64,000 nt of DNA from a bacterium (GTDB lineage Bacteria; Pseudomonadota; Gammaproteobacteria; Burkholderiales; Burkholderiaceae_C). Shown piece by piece: positions 49,305-60,800 of this stretch. Below the pieces are notes generated by a model. That model was not told the DNA's origin and made no database searches. It worked only from the letters and a program-made list of their open reading frames with translations. Every line of letters starts with the position of its first letter. Position 1 is the first letter of the stretch. The DNA lies in the NCBI GenBank assembly GCA_030824555.1, contig JAVBXK010000028.1, positions 43,463 to 107,462 on the forward strand, given 5' to 3'. Made by a program: the position numbers and the translations under genes.

Positions 49305-49988
49305 ATGGCATTGAGTACGTGGTGGTTGTTTGTGGGCATGACGTTTGTGGTGTCGGCCACGCCTGGCCCCAACATGTTGCTGGTGATGAGCGTGAGTGCA
49401 CGCCAGGGTTTTCAGGCGGCATTGCAAGCCATGTTGGGCTGCATGGTGGCGCTGCTGCTGATGATGAGCCTGTCGGCCGCCGGGCTGGGGGCGCTGTTGC
49501 AGAGCTTCCCGGCTGTGTTCGACGCGCTGCGGCTGGCCGGGGCGGCTTACCTGGCTTACCTGGGCGTGAAATGCTGGCGGGCACCTGTGCAAAGCGATTC
49601 AGCCAGTGACCAGGCCGTGGCGCTGCCGTCTGCAGCAGACGTGCCAGAGGCCAAGACGTTGTCCGGCGGGCAAGTGCGGCACGGTCACAGCATGTCAGTG
49701 GCGCGGCAGGGCTTTTTGGTGGCGGCCAGCAACCCCAAGGCCATTTTGTTTGCGGCGGCGTTTTTTCCGCAGTTCATACAGCCTGATGCACCGCAGTTTG
49801 CGCAGTTTGGCATCTTGCTGGCCACGTTTTCTGTGATCGAGGTGGGTTGGTACCTGGTCTATGCCGCCAGTGGCCAGCGCCTGTCGGCCTACCTGCAACG
49901 GGCACACGTCATGCGGGCGTTCAACCGGCTCACCGGTGGGGTGTTTGTGGGGTTTGCCACTGTGATGGCCCTGGCGCGTGAGCATTGA
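49305..49988 (+). CDS. LysE family translocator
   Basis: MTFVVSATPGPNMLLVMSVSARQGFQAAL. Confidence 0.88.
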   Translation: MALSTWWLFVGMTFVVSATPGPNMLLVMSVSARQGFQAALQAMLGCMVALLLMMSLSAAGLGALLQSFPAVFDALRLAGAAYLAYLGVKCWRAPVQSDSASDQAVALPSAADVPEAKTLSGGQVRHGHSMSVARQGFLVAASNPKAILFAAAFFPQFIQPDAPQFAQFGILLATFSVIEVGWYLVYAASGQRLSAYLQRAHVMRAFNRLTGGVFVGFATVMALAREH

Positions 49989-50610
49989 CCCTGGGGCAGG
50001 CGAAGCGCCCGGGCAACCCCCGCGCCGCGCCGTGTGCGGTGTTTGCCAGCGGGCGGTCAGGGCATGCCTGTGCCGCTGGGTCACGCCCGTGGCGCACACC
50101 ACACGCGTGCTGATCCTGCAGCACCCGCTGGAAGTGCACCACGCCAAAAACACCGCACGCCTGTTGCACCTCAGCTTGACTGGCAGCCAGTTGCTGGTGG
50201 GCGAGGTGTTCGATGTGCCTAGCTTGCAAACCGCGCTGCAAGGCCCCGCCACCAACGTGCTGCTGTACCCCGCTGGAGAACAACCCACCGCTAAGGTGCC
50301 TGCGTGGCCCTCCGGGCGGCATGCACCCGAGGCACCGTTGCGGCTGGTGGTGCTGGACGGCACCTGGCGCAAAAGCCGCAAGATGCTGCACCTGAACCCG
50401 TTGTTGCAAAGCCTGCCCCGGCTGTCGCTGGACGGTGCGCACGCCTCGCGCTACCTGATCCGCAAGGCCCACAAACCGGGCCAGCTGTCCACACTGGAGG
50501 CCACTTGCGCCGCACTGGCTCAACTGGAAGGCCGTGGCGGCGATGCCTGTTTGCCGTTGCTGCAGGCGTTTGACGGGTTCGTGGCGCAGCGGTTGGCGTT
50601 CAACCCGTAA
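49978..50610 (+). CDS. DTW domain protein (tRNA-uridine aminocarboxypropyltransferase family)
   Basis: CGVCQRAVRACLCRWV; ILQHPLEVHHAKNTARLLHLSL; VLDGTWRKSRKML (DGTW variant). Confidence 0.85.
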   Translation: MSIDPGAGEAPGQPPRRAVCGVCQRAVRACLCRWVTPVAHTTRVLILQHPLEVHHAKNTARLLHLSLTGSQLLVGEVFDVPSLQTALQGPATNVLLYPAGEQPTAKVPAWPSGRHAPEAPLRLVVLDGTWRKSRKMLHLNPLLQSLPRLSLDGAHASRYLIRKAHKPGQLSTLEATCAALAQLEGRGGDACLPLLQAFDGFVAQRLAFNP

Positions 50611-50770
50611 GCGGGCAGGGCTGGCATCACGCGGTACAACCATTGTTGTGGTGCCTTGACGTGGCGCAGCCGATCTGCTGCCTTTGCGACGCTCAGTTGG
50701 CCTGGATCAAGGGAAAACCCTGAGTGTGCGGGTAGCATTCAGCTTCAACCCACACAAGGAGTCATGTTCC

Positions 50771-51853
50771 ATGGATCGTCGTTCGCTGATCAAAAACGCA
50801 GGTATTGCCGGTGTACTGGCCGCAGGCATGGCACCCGCCGTGCACGCACAAGCCGCCGTGCGGTGGCGCCTGGCATCCAGCTTTCCGAAATCGCTGCCCA
50901 CCATTTTTGGCGCAGCCGAGAAGTTTTCTGAGACCGTCAAGGCCTTGTCTGGCGGCAAATTTGAAGTGTCGGTGCACGCCGGTGGCGAACTGATGCCCGC
51001 CTTCGGTGTGGTCGATGCTCTCCAGAGCGATTCGGTCGAAATGGCGCAAACCGCTTCGTACTATTTCACCGGCAAAGACCCCATTTTTGCGTTCGGCTGT
51101 GCCGTGCCCTTTGGCCTGACGGCCCGGCACATGGACGCCTGGATGGAGCACGGCAACGGCCGCAAGTTGCTGGACGAGTTCTATGCCAAGTACAACATCC
51201 TGTCGATGAGCTGTGGCAACACCGGCACGCAGATGGGCGGCTGGTACCGCAAGCCCATCAAGAGCGTTGCCGACCTCAAAGGCTTGAAGATGCGCATGGG
51301 CGGTGGCCTGCTGGGCGAGGCCATGGGCAAGCTGGGTGTGGTGGCACAGAACATCCCGGCTGGCGAGGTGTACCAGGCGCTTGAGAAAGGCACCCTGGAC
51401 GCGACCGAATTCGTCGGCCCGTTTGACGACGAGAAACTGGGCTTCAACAAAGTGGCCCCGTTCTACCACTACCCCGGTTGGTGGGAAGGCGGCGCCGAGC
51501 TGGAGTTCTTCATCAACAAAAAGGCGTTTGAGGCGCTGTCGCCAGAAAACAAAGCCATCGTGCGGGCTGCCGGTGCAGTGGCTGCACGTGACATGACCGC
51601 CAAATACGACGCACAGAACCCCGCCGCCCTCAAACGCCTGGTGGCTGCAGGCACCAAACTCACGCCGTTTTCGAAGGACGTGCTGGATGCGGGGTTCAAT
51701 GCGTCGATGGAGGTGTTTGCCGCCCACGAAGCCAAGTCGCCCGAGTTCAAGAAAATCCACCAGGACATGCGCGCCTTCCAGCGCGAGCAAGTTCTGTGGA
51801 GCCGTTTCTCGGAATGGCGCTACGACAGCTACATCGGCGCAGCCAAAATTTGA
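50771..51853 (+). CDS. TRAP transporter substrate-binding protein (DctP family)
   Basis: TAT-like leader; WRLASSFPKSLPTIFGAAEKFSETVKALSGGKFEVSVHAGGELMPAF. Confidence 0.88.
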   Translation: MDRRSLIKNAGIAGVLAAGMAPAVHAQAAVRWRLASSFPKSLPTIFGAAEKFSETVKALSGGKFEVSVHAGGELMPAFGVVDALQSDSVEMAQTASYYFTGKDPIFAFGCAVPFGLTARHMDAWMEHGNGRKLLDEFYAKYNILSMSCGNTGTQMGGWYRKPIKSVADLKGLKMRMGGGLLGEAMGKLGVVAQNIPAGEVYQALEKGTLDATEFVGPFDDEKLGFNKVAPFYHYPGWWEGGAELEFFINKKAFEALSPENKAIVRAAGAVAARDMTAKYDAQNPAALKRLVAAGTKLTPFSKDVLDAGFNASMEVFAAHEAKSPEFKKIHQDMRAFQREQVLWSRFSEWRYDSYIGAAKI

Positions 51854-51885
51854 GTTGAGTGGCTTCACTGTGGCGCAGGGTGCGC

Positions 51886-52782
51886 TCAGTGCTGTATCAG
51901 TGCAACCCTGGCAGCGGCCACCACTTCCCGGGTGAGGCCATCAAGCAACGCCGACGCTGCGCGCGCCTGCTGCCAGTGCAGCGGCACATCCAGCGGGGTG
52001 CCGGGCACCAGTTCCACCAGCGAACCCGCAGCCAGGTGTGGCACCACCATCGCTTGCAACTGCATGCCCCAGCCCATGCCAGCCAATGCGGCGGTCACGA
52101 AGGCCTGGGGCGAGGGCAGCGTGTGGCGGGGCAGCTCCACATGGCGGTCGCATTGGCGGTGCGCCCAGCGGGTCTGCAGCCCGTCTTTGGTGTTGAACAC
52201 CAGGCTGGGGGCCTGTGCCAGGGCTGCTGCGTCCACCCCATTGGGGAAATGGCGCGCCACGAAGGCCGGGCTGGCCGCTGCCACGTAACGCATCGCTCCC
52301 AGCGGGCGGCTGTTGCAGCCTGTGGCGGGCTGCGCGTTGGCCGTCACGGCAGCCAGCACCGCGCCGCTGCGCAACCATTCGGCGGTGTGCTCCTGGTCGT
52401 CCACGGCCACGTTCATCAGCACCGGCGCATCGGCCGCGAAGGCCGCCACGGCGGGGGCAAACCAAGTGGCCAGGCTGTCGGCGTTCACCGCAACCGGCAG
52501 GGGCACGCGGGTGATGCCTTCTGGTGCGAGCGCGGGCAGGGTGTCTTGCAAATCCTGCTCAAGCAAGTGCACACGGTCCACGTGCTGGCACAGGCGGCGA
52601 CCTGTTTCGGTGGCCATGCAAGGCTGGCCGCGCACCACCAAGGCACAGCCCACGCGCTCTTCCAGCAGACGGATGCGTTGCGACACGGCCGACGGTGTCA
52701 CGTGCAGGGCACGGGCCGCACGCTCGAAACTGCCTTCGCGCACCACAGCGGCCAGCGCAAACAGCGATGCATAGTCCAGCAT
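51886..52782 (-). CDS. argP: LysR family regulator, ArgP-like
   Basis: LFALAAVVREGSFERAARALHVTPSAVSQRIRLLEERVG; divergent to LysE/ArgO exporter. Confidence 0.88.
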   Translation of the reverse strand: MLDYASLFALAAVVREGSFERAARALHVTPSAVSQRIRLLEERVGCALVVRGQPCMATETGRRLCQHVDRVHLLEQDLQDTLPALAPEGITRVPLPVAVNADSLATWFAPAVAAFAADAPVLMNVAVDDQEHTAEWLRSGAVLAAVTANAQPATGCNSRPLGAMRYVAAASPAFVARHFPNGVDAAALAQAPSLVFNTKDGLQTRWAHRQCDRHVELPRHTLPSPQAFVTAALAGMGWGMQLQAMVVPHLAAGSLVELVPGTPLDVPLHWQQARAASALLDGLTREVVAAARVALIQH

Positions 52783-52855
52783 GAAATTAGAAATACTTAA
52801 GTTGATAAAGAAACCATAGTTTGTCTTCATTCATGAGTGGGGGCAAGCTTGGCGC

Positions 52856-53506
52856 ATGACTTATTCAGCTGACACCGTTTCCCTCGTTGCCCCTGTGTTT
52901 GTGCAGGGCTTGGTCCTGAGCTTGGGGCTGATCGTGGCCATTGGGGCGCAGAACGCGTTCGTGCTGCGCCAGGGCTTGCGCCGCGAGCACGTGGTCAGCG
53001 TGGTGCTGTTCTGTGCCGTGGCCGATGCTGTGCTGATGTCCGCAGGTGTGCTGGGCATGGCCCAGGCGCTGGGCGAGCGCCCTGGCCTGGCTCGCGCACT
53101 GGCCCTGGCAGGCGCGGCCTTTTTGGCGACCTACGGCTGGCAGGCCTTGCAACGTGCGCGGCAAACCCACCAGCTGCAAGCGGCGGGTGGCGGCGCGGGC
53201 CTCAGCCGGGGTGCGGCCATGGCGCAGGCGGCGGCGTTCACGCTGCTCAACCCCCACGTGTACCTGGACACGGTGTTGCTGGTGGGCAGCATCGGTGCGC
53301 AGCAACCGGCTGATTTGCGCGGCTGGTTTGTGGTCGGGGCCAGCATGGCCAGCTTGTGCTGGTTCGCATCGTTGGGGTTTGGCGCGCGTTGGTTGGCCCC
53401 GTTGTTTGCACGGCCCAGGGCGTGGCAGGTGCTCGATGGCCTGATTGGCCTCACCATGGGCGTGATGGCTGTGCTGCTGGTGCGTCATGCACTGGTGGGT
53501 TTTTGA
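52856..53506 (+). CDS. argO: LysE/ArgO family amino-acid exporter
   Basis: GLVLSLGLIVAIGAQNAFVLRQGLRREHV. Confidence 0.9.
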   Translation: MTYSADTVSLVAPVFVQGLVLSLGLIVAIGAQNAFVLRQGLRREHVVSVVLFCAVADAVLMSAGVLGMAQALGERPGLARALALAGAAFLATYGWQALQRARQTHQLQAAGGGAGLSRGAAMAQAAAFTLLNPHVYLDTVLLVGSIGAQQPADLRGWFVVGASMASLCWFASLGFGARWLAPLFARPRAWQVLDGLIGLTMGVMAVLLVRHALVGF

Positions 53507-53515
53507 GGGGTGAAC

Positions 53516-54172
53516 ATGTACATCAGAAAGCAGCATCAGCTCACAGACACGGATGCCCTGTGGTGCCTGATCGAAACCCATGCCCTGGGTGCCTGGGTGT
53601 GCCACGGTGAGCAAGGCCTGGTGGCCAACCACGTGCCTTTTTTTCTGGACCGCGACAAAGGGCCGCACGGTACCTTGATGGGACACGTTGCGCGGGCCAA
53701 CGGGGTATGGCAGGTTTTGACATCCAACACGCCGACGATTGTGATGTTTCAAGGGCATCAGGCCTACATCACGCCCGGGTGGTACCCCGGCAAGGCCCTG
53801 CATGGCAAGGTGGTGCCCACTTGGAACTATGTGGTGGCTCATGTGCACGGCGTTGCCCGCGTGATCGAAGACAGGCGCTGGAAACTCGACATGCTCGACC
53901 GGCTCACACAGGCCCAGGAAGCCAGCCAACCTTTGCCGTGGCGCGTGGCCGATGCCCCTGCCGATTACATCGACAAGATGCTGCGTGCCATCGTGGGCAT
54001 CGAGATCCCGATTGACCGTTTGGAGGGCAAGCTCAAAGCCAGCCAGGACGAGGACGAGCAGGACCGCGTGGGCACCGTTGCCGGGCTGCGGCCCCAAGCG
54101 GGCACAGATGCCGCTGGGATGGCTGAACTGGTCAATGCGGCCTTGGCGTCGGAGTTGGCTTCGCGGTTGTGA
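53516..54172 (+). CDS. FMN-binding negative regulator, PaiB family
   Basis: MYIRKQHQLTDTDALWCLIETHALGAWV...VPTWNYVVAHVHG. Confidence 0.85.
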   Translation: MYIRKQHQLTDTDALWCLIETHALGAWVCHGEQGLVANHVPFFLDRDKGPHGTLMGHVARANGVWQVLTSNTPTIVMFQGHQAYITPGWYPGKALHGKVVPTWNYVVAHVHGVARVIEDRRWKLDMLDRLTQAQEASQPLPWRVADAPADYIDKMLRAIVGIEIPIDRLEGKLKASQDEDEQDRVGTVAGLRPQAGTDAAGMAELVNAALASELASRL

Positions 54173-54324
54173 GCCTGGTGTGGGGCATGGCTTGGTGTCG
54201 CTTGCCTCATGTCCGCGCCAAGGCCCATGGCCTGACCATGCCGTTCTTCGCCAACTTCACTGAAAATGGGGTGACCGCCATCGCCTGAATGCCACCGCAC
54301 CCGCCGCCACCCAGGAGACCACCC

Positions 54325-54804
54325 ATGCGCAGCAAAAACACGATTTGTCTTTGGTTTGACGGCACTGCGGTGGACGCCGCGCAGTTCTACGCCCAGACCT
54401 TTCCCAACAGCACCGTCGAGGCGATTCACCGTGCACCCGGTGACTACCCCTCAGGCAAGCAGGGTGATGTGCTGACGGTTGAGTTCACTGTGATGGGCAT
54501 CCCCTGCCTGGGGCTGAACGGTGGCCCGGCGTTCACGCACACCGAGGCGTTTTCTTTTCAGGTCATGACCGACGACCAGGCCGAAACCGACCGGTTGTGG
54601 CACGCCATCATCGACAACGGCGGCCAAGCAAGCGCCTGCGGCTGGTGCAAGGACAAATGGGGTCTGTCGTGGCAGATCACGCCACGCGTGCTCATGGACG
54701 CCATTGCCGACCCCGATCGCGCAGCGGCCAAGCGCGCGTTCGAGGCCATGATGCAGATGGTGAAGATTGACATCGCCGCCATCGCAGCTGCCTTGCGCGG
54801 CTGA
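54325..54804 (+). CDS. VOC family protein (PhnB-like)
   Basis: ICLWFDGTAVDAAQFYAQTFPNSTV; GWCKDKWGLSWQITP. Confidence 0.88.
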   Translation: MRSKNTICLWFDGTAVDAAQFYAQTFPNSTVEAIHRAPGDYPSGKQGDVLTVEFTVMGIPCLGLNGGPAFTHTEAFSFQVMTDDQAETDRLWHAIIDNGGQASACGWCKDKWGLSWQITPRVLMDAIADPDRAAAKRAFEAMMQMVKIDIAAIAAALRG

Positions 54805-54869
54805 TGCCACCGCCTTCGTTTTCCCGTCGCACAGAGGGTGCCCTGCACCGCTGCGGGTATGGCTTGCTG

Positions 54870-55148
54870 CTACGAGCTTTTTTGGGGAGACAGGCCGCAG
54901 GACTGCGACTGCGGGTCACCCAGCAGCGCCTGGCTGAGTTGGTCCACCAGCCCGCTCCAATCGGAGTCCTGCGACAGCGATTCCGTTAGGAATTGGGCCT
55001 GTGCAGGTGTCCAATAGGGTGCATCAGGCAACCGTTTGCAGGCTGAAACGGCCGTGTGTTTGGCCAGAAAGTCGGCGATGCTGGCGTCATCGTCGGGCAA
55101 CCCAAGCTGTGCAAACAGCTCGCTGAAGTGGTGAATGGCTTTGTCCAT
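54870..55148 (-). CDS. DUF2789 family protein
   Basis: MDKAIHHFSELFAQLGLPDDDASIADFLAKH...YWTPAQAQFLTESLSQDSDW. Confidence 0.8.
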   Translation of the reverse strand: MDKAIHHFSELFAQLGLPDDDASIADFLAKHTAVSACKRLPDAPYWTPAQAQFLTESLSQDSDWSGLVDQLSQALLGDPQSQSCGLSPQKSS

Positions 55149-55343
55149 GGCGTCGCCTCCAGGTTGTTTCCCAAAAGAAGCCATGGTGCGGCAACCGGTG
55201 CGGTGTCACCGTGCGCTGACGAACTCAAGCTGCATGGCAGGCTGGCCTGGCCCCGTGAATGGGGGCCACAGCACTGACGGGCTGCATCGCGGGCTTCAGC
55301 ATGCATTGTCCAGCGCAGTTCACACGCAACAGGAGACGGCACC

Positions 55344-56789
55344 ATGAAAACCATCCCACTCGCGCAACCATTCGTTGCACCTGACACCACCGGTTCCCGC
55401 GTCGTGTCCGACAGTTTCGGTGTGGTCAGCCTGCCTGCTGGCGTGTTGTGGGGGGCGCAAACCGCGCGCAGCCTGCAGTTTTTTGCCATTGGCGAGCAGC
55501 GCATGCCCATGGACATCGTTCACGCGCTGGCCTGGGTCAAATGGGCGGCGGCGGGTGTCAACCGCGAGCTGCAGCTGCAGCCGCCTGCGCTGGCACACGC
55601 CATCGCAGCGGCTGCCGAGCAAGTGGCGCTGGGCCAGTGGGATGCCGAGTTTCCGCTGTCGGTCTGGCAAACCGGCTCGGGCACGCAGAGCAACATGAAC
55701 GTGAACGAAGTGATTGCCAGCCTGGCCACCCAAACCCTGGCGCAGGGCGTTGGCTCAGCCCCCACGGTGCACCCCAATGACGATGTGAACCTGGGCCAAT
55801 CGTCCAACGATGTGTTTCCCAGTGCCATGCACCTGGCCGTGGGGCTGAACGCCCAGTCCACGCTGTTGCCCGCCCTGGACGGGTTGCTGGATGCGCTGGC
55901 TGCCAAAGCCCAGGCATTCGATTCGGTCGTCAAAATTGGCCGCACCCACCTGCAAGACGCCACCCCCGTCACGCTGGGGCAAGAGTTTGGTGGCTACGGC
56001 GCACAGCTGGCGCTGTGCAGGCACAGCCTGCTGAGTGCGCTGGATGCGGTGCACACGCTGGCCATCGGGGGCACTGCCGTGGGCACCGGCCTCAACACCC
56101 ACCCCGAGTTCGGACAGCGGGTGGCCGCCACACTGGCGTTGCGGCTGGGCTTGCCGCTGCGCCAGGCCGACAACCTGTTTGCTGCCATGGCGGGCCACGA
56201 GGCACTGGTGGCGTTCCATGGTGCGTTGAAGATGCTGGCCATTGCCCTGAACAAAATGGCCTGCGACATCCGCCTGATGGGCAGCGGCCCGCGTGCGGGT
56301 TTGGGTGAACTGGTGCTGCCGCCCAACGAACCCGGCAGTTCCATCATGCCCGGCAAGGTCAACCCCACGCAGGTGGAAGCCCTGACCATGGTCTGCGCCC
56401 AGGTCATGGGGCACGACGTGGCCATTGGCTTTGCGGCCAGCCAGGGCCAGTTCGAGCTGAACGTCTACAAGCCCCTGATTGCCCTGAACACACTCGACAG
56501 CCTGCGCCTGCTGGCCGACGCCATGCGCAGTTTTGCGCGGCACTGCGTGGCAGGCTTGGTGGTCAACCAGGCGCGGGTGGACGCGTTGCTGCACAGCTCG
56601 TTGATGCTGGTCACTGCCTTGGCCCCGCACGTGGGCTACGACCGGGCTGCCCAGATTGCCAAACACGCCCAGGCAAACCACACCACCTTGCGCGAAGCAG
56701 CGCTGGTGCTCGGTGCCGTGACCGCCGAGCAGTTTGACGCTTGGGTCAACCCCGCGCAGATGCTGGGCCCCTCGGCTGCAACGACGTAA
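55344..56789 (+). CDS. fumC: Fumarate hydratase class II
   Basis: [42 protein letters not shown]. Confidence 0.95.
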   Translation: MKTIPLAQPFVAPDTTGSRVVSDSFGVVSLPAGVLWGAQTARSLQFFAIGEQRMPMDIVHALAWVKWAAAGVNRELQLQPPALAHAIAAAAEQVALGQWDAEFPLSVWQTGSGTQSNMNVNEVIASLATQTLAQGVGSAPTVHPNDDVNLGQSSNDVFPSAMHLAVGLNAQSTLLPALDGLLDALAAKAQAFDSVVKIGRTHLQDATPVTLGQEFGGYGAQLALCRHSLLSALDAVHTLAIGGTAVGTGLNTHPEFGQRVAATLALRLGLPLRQADNLFAAMAGHEALVAFHGALKMLAIALNKMACDIRLMGSGPRAGLGELVLPPNEPGSSIMPGKVNPTQVEALTMVCAQVMGHDVAIGFAASQGQFELNVYKPLIALNTLDSLRLLADAMRSFARHCVAGLVVNQARVDALLHSSLMLVTALAPHVGYDRAAQIAKHAQANHTTLREAALVLGAVTAEQFDAWVNPAQMLGPSAATT

Positions 56790-56888
56790 ACGACCCAAAC
56801 GGTGCAAACGACGCGGGCATGACACAGCTGCGTTCATGTACCACCTCAATGTTCGCCAGCGAACTGTCCTGAAAGCGGTTGGCCCCTA

Positions 56889-57230
<342 letters not shown>

Positions 57231-57392
57231 TCAGACGGGCGTCGTGTGAGGAGGGCCTGATACACCCGCGCACGGCCGATTGCAGCCGCCTTCACGGTGG
57301 ATTGGATCACCAACGCGGTGCACCGCTGTGTGCATGCAGAGGGCGACACGCACCTGGCGCCACCGGGCAGGCAAGGGTGTTTGGCCTCAAAA

Positions 57393-57453
57393 TTTATAAA
57401 AAATATGCCTTTTGCGCTTTTGAATAAAGCGAAAGCAGCTATTTAAATGATAG
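57393..57453 (-). repeat. Copy of dispersed AT-rich repeat
   Basis: TTATAAAAAATATGCCTTTTGCGCTTTTGAATAAAGCGAAAGCAGCTATTTAAATGATAG. Confidence 0.6.
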
Positions 57454-57515
57454 CGCATTTGGCATCTGTTTCCAACGGCCTGAAGGCCATGTTTCCCCCA
57501 CCCAGGAGTTTTGAT

Positions 57516-57815
57516 ATGCCCAGCTTCGGATCCCCCTTTTCAGGCTTGGCCCACGGCAGAAAGCTGACCGAGCCGGAACTGATCCGCGCCATCCGCTTCA
57601 TGGTGGCCGCCGAGTACGAGGCCACCCAGATGTATGTGCAGCTGGCCGAATCCATCGACCACCCCATGGCGGCCAAGGTGCTCAGGGACATTGCAGACGA
57701 AGAACTGGTTCATGCCGGTGAGTTTCTGCGGCTGCTCCATGAGCTGGCACCCGACGAAGCAGCGCTCTACGCCAAAGGGTCGCGGGAAGTGGAAGAAATG
57801 CTCGTCGGCAAATAG
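57516..57815 (+). CDS. Ferritin-like/rubrerythrin-type diiron protein
   Basis: AAEYEATQMYVQLAESIDHPMAAKVLRDIADEELVHAGEFLRLL: E...EELVH diiron ligands; RBS CAGGAG upstream. Confidence 0.75.
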   Translation: MPSFGSPFSGLAHGRKLTEPELIRAIRFMVAAEYEATQMYVQLAESIDHPMAAKVLRDIADEELVHAGEFLRLLHELAPDEAALYAKGSREVEEMLVGK

Positions 57816-57872
57816 GCGCGACCGGTCGGCTCAGGCGACCCAATTGTTTGCAAGCGTGGCGAGGGACCGCAG

Positions 57873-60800
57873 TCAGCGTCCCCAGCCGTATGCGTAGGCG
57901 GTCATGTAGGTGTAACAGACGCTCGCATCGTCAGCCAGTTCGAGAAAGCTGAATTGGCGACGCTGCCAGGGCGCGAAATCGTGTTCGCTCATTTCCTGGG
58001 TCAGGTCGTGCAGCACCATGCCCCGGTCGGCAAAAAAACGGTGGCGCGCAGGGCCTTCCATGACCACGCGCACATCACGGTGGCGCGTGTCGGCCTTGAT
58101 GTGGTCCATCAAGGCAAGCAGGGTGTCCCGCTGGCCTTCGAGCATTTGCATGAAAAAGCCGTCCCGGTACACCAGGCAGCCCGAAATGTCGTTCGAGCGA
58201 TTGAATGACTGGGCCAGCTTTTGCAGCGGGCCCAGGTCTTCGCCCGAGAGTGAATGCGTGGCCTGGCTGACGTAGATCAGGCAATACAGCGGGTAGGCCG
58301 CGCTGGGGGTGGCTGCTTGCAACTCGCGAGCAAACGTGTCGACAAACGTCGATGCCGTGAGTGGCCGATGGAAGTAATAGCCCTGGATCAGATCGCAACC
58401 ATAGGCACACAACTCGTGTCGCTGCGCGCCCGTTTCAACACCTTCTGCCACCAGCTTCATCCCCAGCGAGCGTCCCAGACCGATGACAGCCCGGATGATG
58501 TTGCGGCTTTCTTCACTCTTGTCGATACCGTCGACAAAGGCGCGGTCGATCTTCAGCACATTGACCGGCATGCGTGTCAACTGCGCCAGCGACGAATACC
58601 CGGTGCCGAAATCATCCACCGCCACGCGCAGGCCCAGGTCAGCCAGGCGACGCAGGATGCGCAGATTGGCTTCGACATCGGCCATCAGCGAGGTCTCGGT
58701 GATTTCCAGCAGCAGGCGCGTCGGGTCGGCCCCCGTCTCGCGCAAGGTGGCTGCAAAATCGTCCACCAGTGTCTCGTTGCTCAACTGTCGCACGGAGACA
58801 TTGACCGAGACATACGGTGCCTGCTCACCCCACCGGTTGCGCCAGTCGGCCTCGGCCAGACAAGCCTGGTGGAAGACCCAAGCCCCGATGGGCACGATGG
58901 CACCGGTGAGTTCGGCAATGGGTATGAACACCGCTGGCGAGACCTCACCCGTCGGCGGGTGCCAGCGCAGCAGCAATTCGGCTCCCACGATGCGGCCGCT
59001 CTCGGCGGCCACAATGGGCTGGAAGCGCGGCGACAGTTCGTTGCGCTCAATGGCCGTGCGCAGGCCGTTGGTGATGTGCAGCCGCTGACGGGCCACGTCT
59101 TGCAGGCTCTCGCTGAAAAACTGCCAACCGTCACGCCCTTTTTTCTTCACCGCATACATCGCCGCGTCGGCAAAACGAAGCAGATCATCGGCACCGTGGG
59201 TGGTGCCACTGCCGATGGCCACACCGATGCTGGCGGTGACAAACAGTGACAGGCCGTTGAAATGGACAGGCTTGCGCAAGGTGTCGTTGATCCGCTCGGC
59301 CAGCACCGACATCGACGTGGGCTGTTCCACCTGCTCGCACAAAATGACAAATTCGTCACCGGCCAGGCGCGCCACCGTGTCGCCGGGCCGCACCTGCTCG
59401 ATCAGGTGGGCCGCGACCGACTTCAGCAGCACGTCGCCGGTTTCGTGACCGTGGGTGTCGTTGATGAGCTTGAAACCATCGAGATCGACAAACAGCAGAG
59501 CCACGTTCAAACCGCTGCGGCGCGAACGCAGCAAGGCAGTGGCCAGCCGCTCACGGATCAGCGCCCGGTTGGGCAGGCCGGTGAGCGGGTCGTGTGTGGC
59601 ACGTCGCGTCAGTTCTTCCTCGGCCTTTTTGCGCTCGGTGATGTCGCGGATGGTGACGACCAGCAGCCAGTCTTTGCCTTGCCTGACCTTGGCGATGGAG
59701 CCCTCCATCGGGAAAAAACTGCCATCTTTGCGGTAACCCATCAACTCTTTGCGCTCGGACATCCGGCGCTCGGTTTCCTTGCCCTCGACAAAATCACGCA
59801 ACTGCTCGACATGCCGCTGGCGGAAATGGGGGGGCAGCAGCAGGTGTACCGACAGGCCGATCATTTCCTCCTCTTTGTAACCAAACACCTGGCTGGCACG
59901 TTGGTTGGATTCGGTGATGAGGCCTTCGGCATCGGTGGCCAGGATCGCCATGTCGGCGATGGAAAATATTTGGTGGGCGGTGCCGAGTTTGCGTCGCGCT
60001 GCGGACGCTTCTGCCGCCAACCGGGCCGTGACGGCGGGTGTCTGCGGGGATTCGTGCAGCAGCGCGACCTGTGCCTGGTCTCGGTAGCGTTCCGGTATCA
60101 ACGGCGCCATGCGACCAAAGCTTTCGATGACCGTGAAGGTGCCATCGGCCTTGCAGCGCGCAAGGTAGCCATTGATGTGCGCGTGGTGGGTGGCGCCGTC
60201 CATCTCAACGATGCCCTGTGCCCCGGTGACGCGCACTTTTTCCAGCGCATCGACCAGCGCCTCCACGTCGGTCGTTCCCGCTGCTTCCAGCGCGTTCGCG
60301 AAGGCATGCACACACAGGTAGGTGCCTTCCCCGAAGTTGGTCAGCACACCATTCCCGTGCGGCCAGATGCCGTTGATGCCGGGCTGGTCCCGCAGGCGCC
60401 GCAGGTAGCGGTGGTTTTCCGGGGTGTCGAGCGACATGAAATAGCTGTTGCTCGAATAAAAGCCCTCGCGAACATGAGGCGGCAACAGGCTGACCATCAT
60501 TTCGTCGTAATGCCCCATCACCACGGCCATGCGCTTTTTCAGCCCGAGCTCGGTGAAGCGGGTCAGCAAAGCGATCTGGTCTGTGCCAGCAAAATAAGGC
60601 ACGAACACGTCGGCACCCGAGCGAGCGACCTGGGCCAGCAGCTGGTCGATGGCGTCGCTGTCGCAACCGATGGGCAGGTATTCCTCGCCAACGATGTCAC
60701 CGTCAAGGCGCAGCAAGGCGCGCTTGGCAGCATCGATCGAGCCGCGTGGCCATTCGTAGTTGTTGCCAGCAAAAAACATTTTGAGGCCGTAGCGCTGCGC

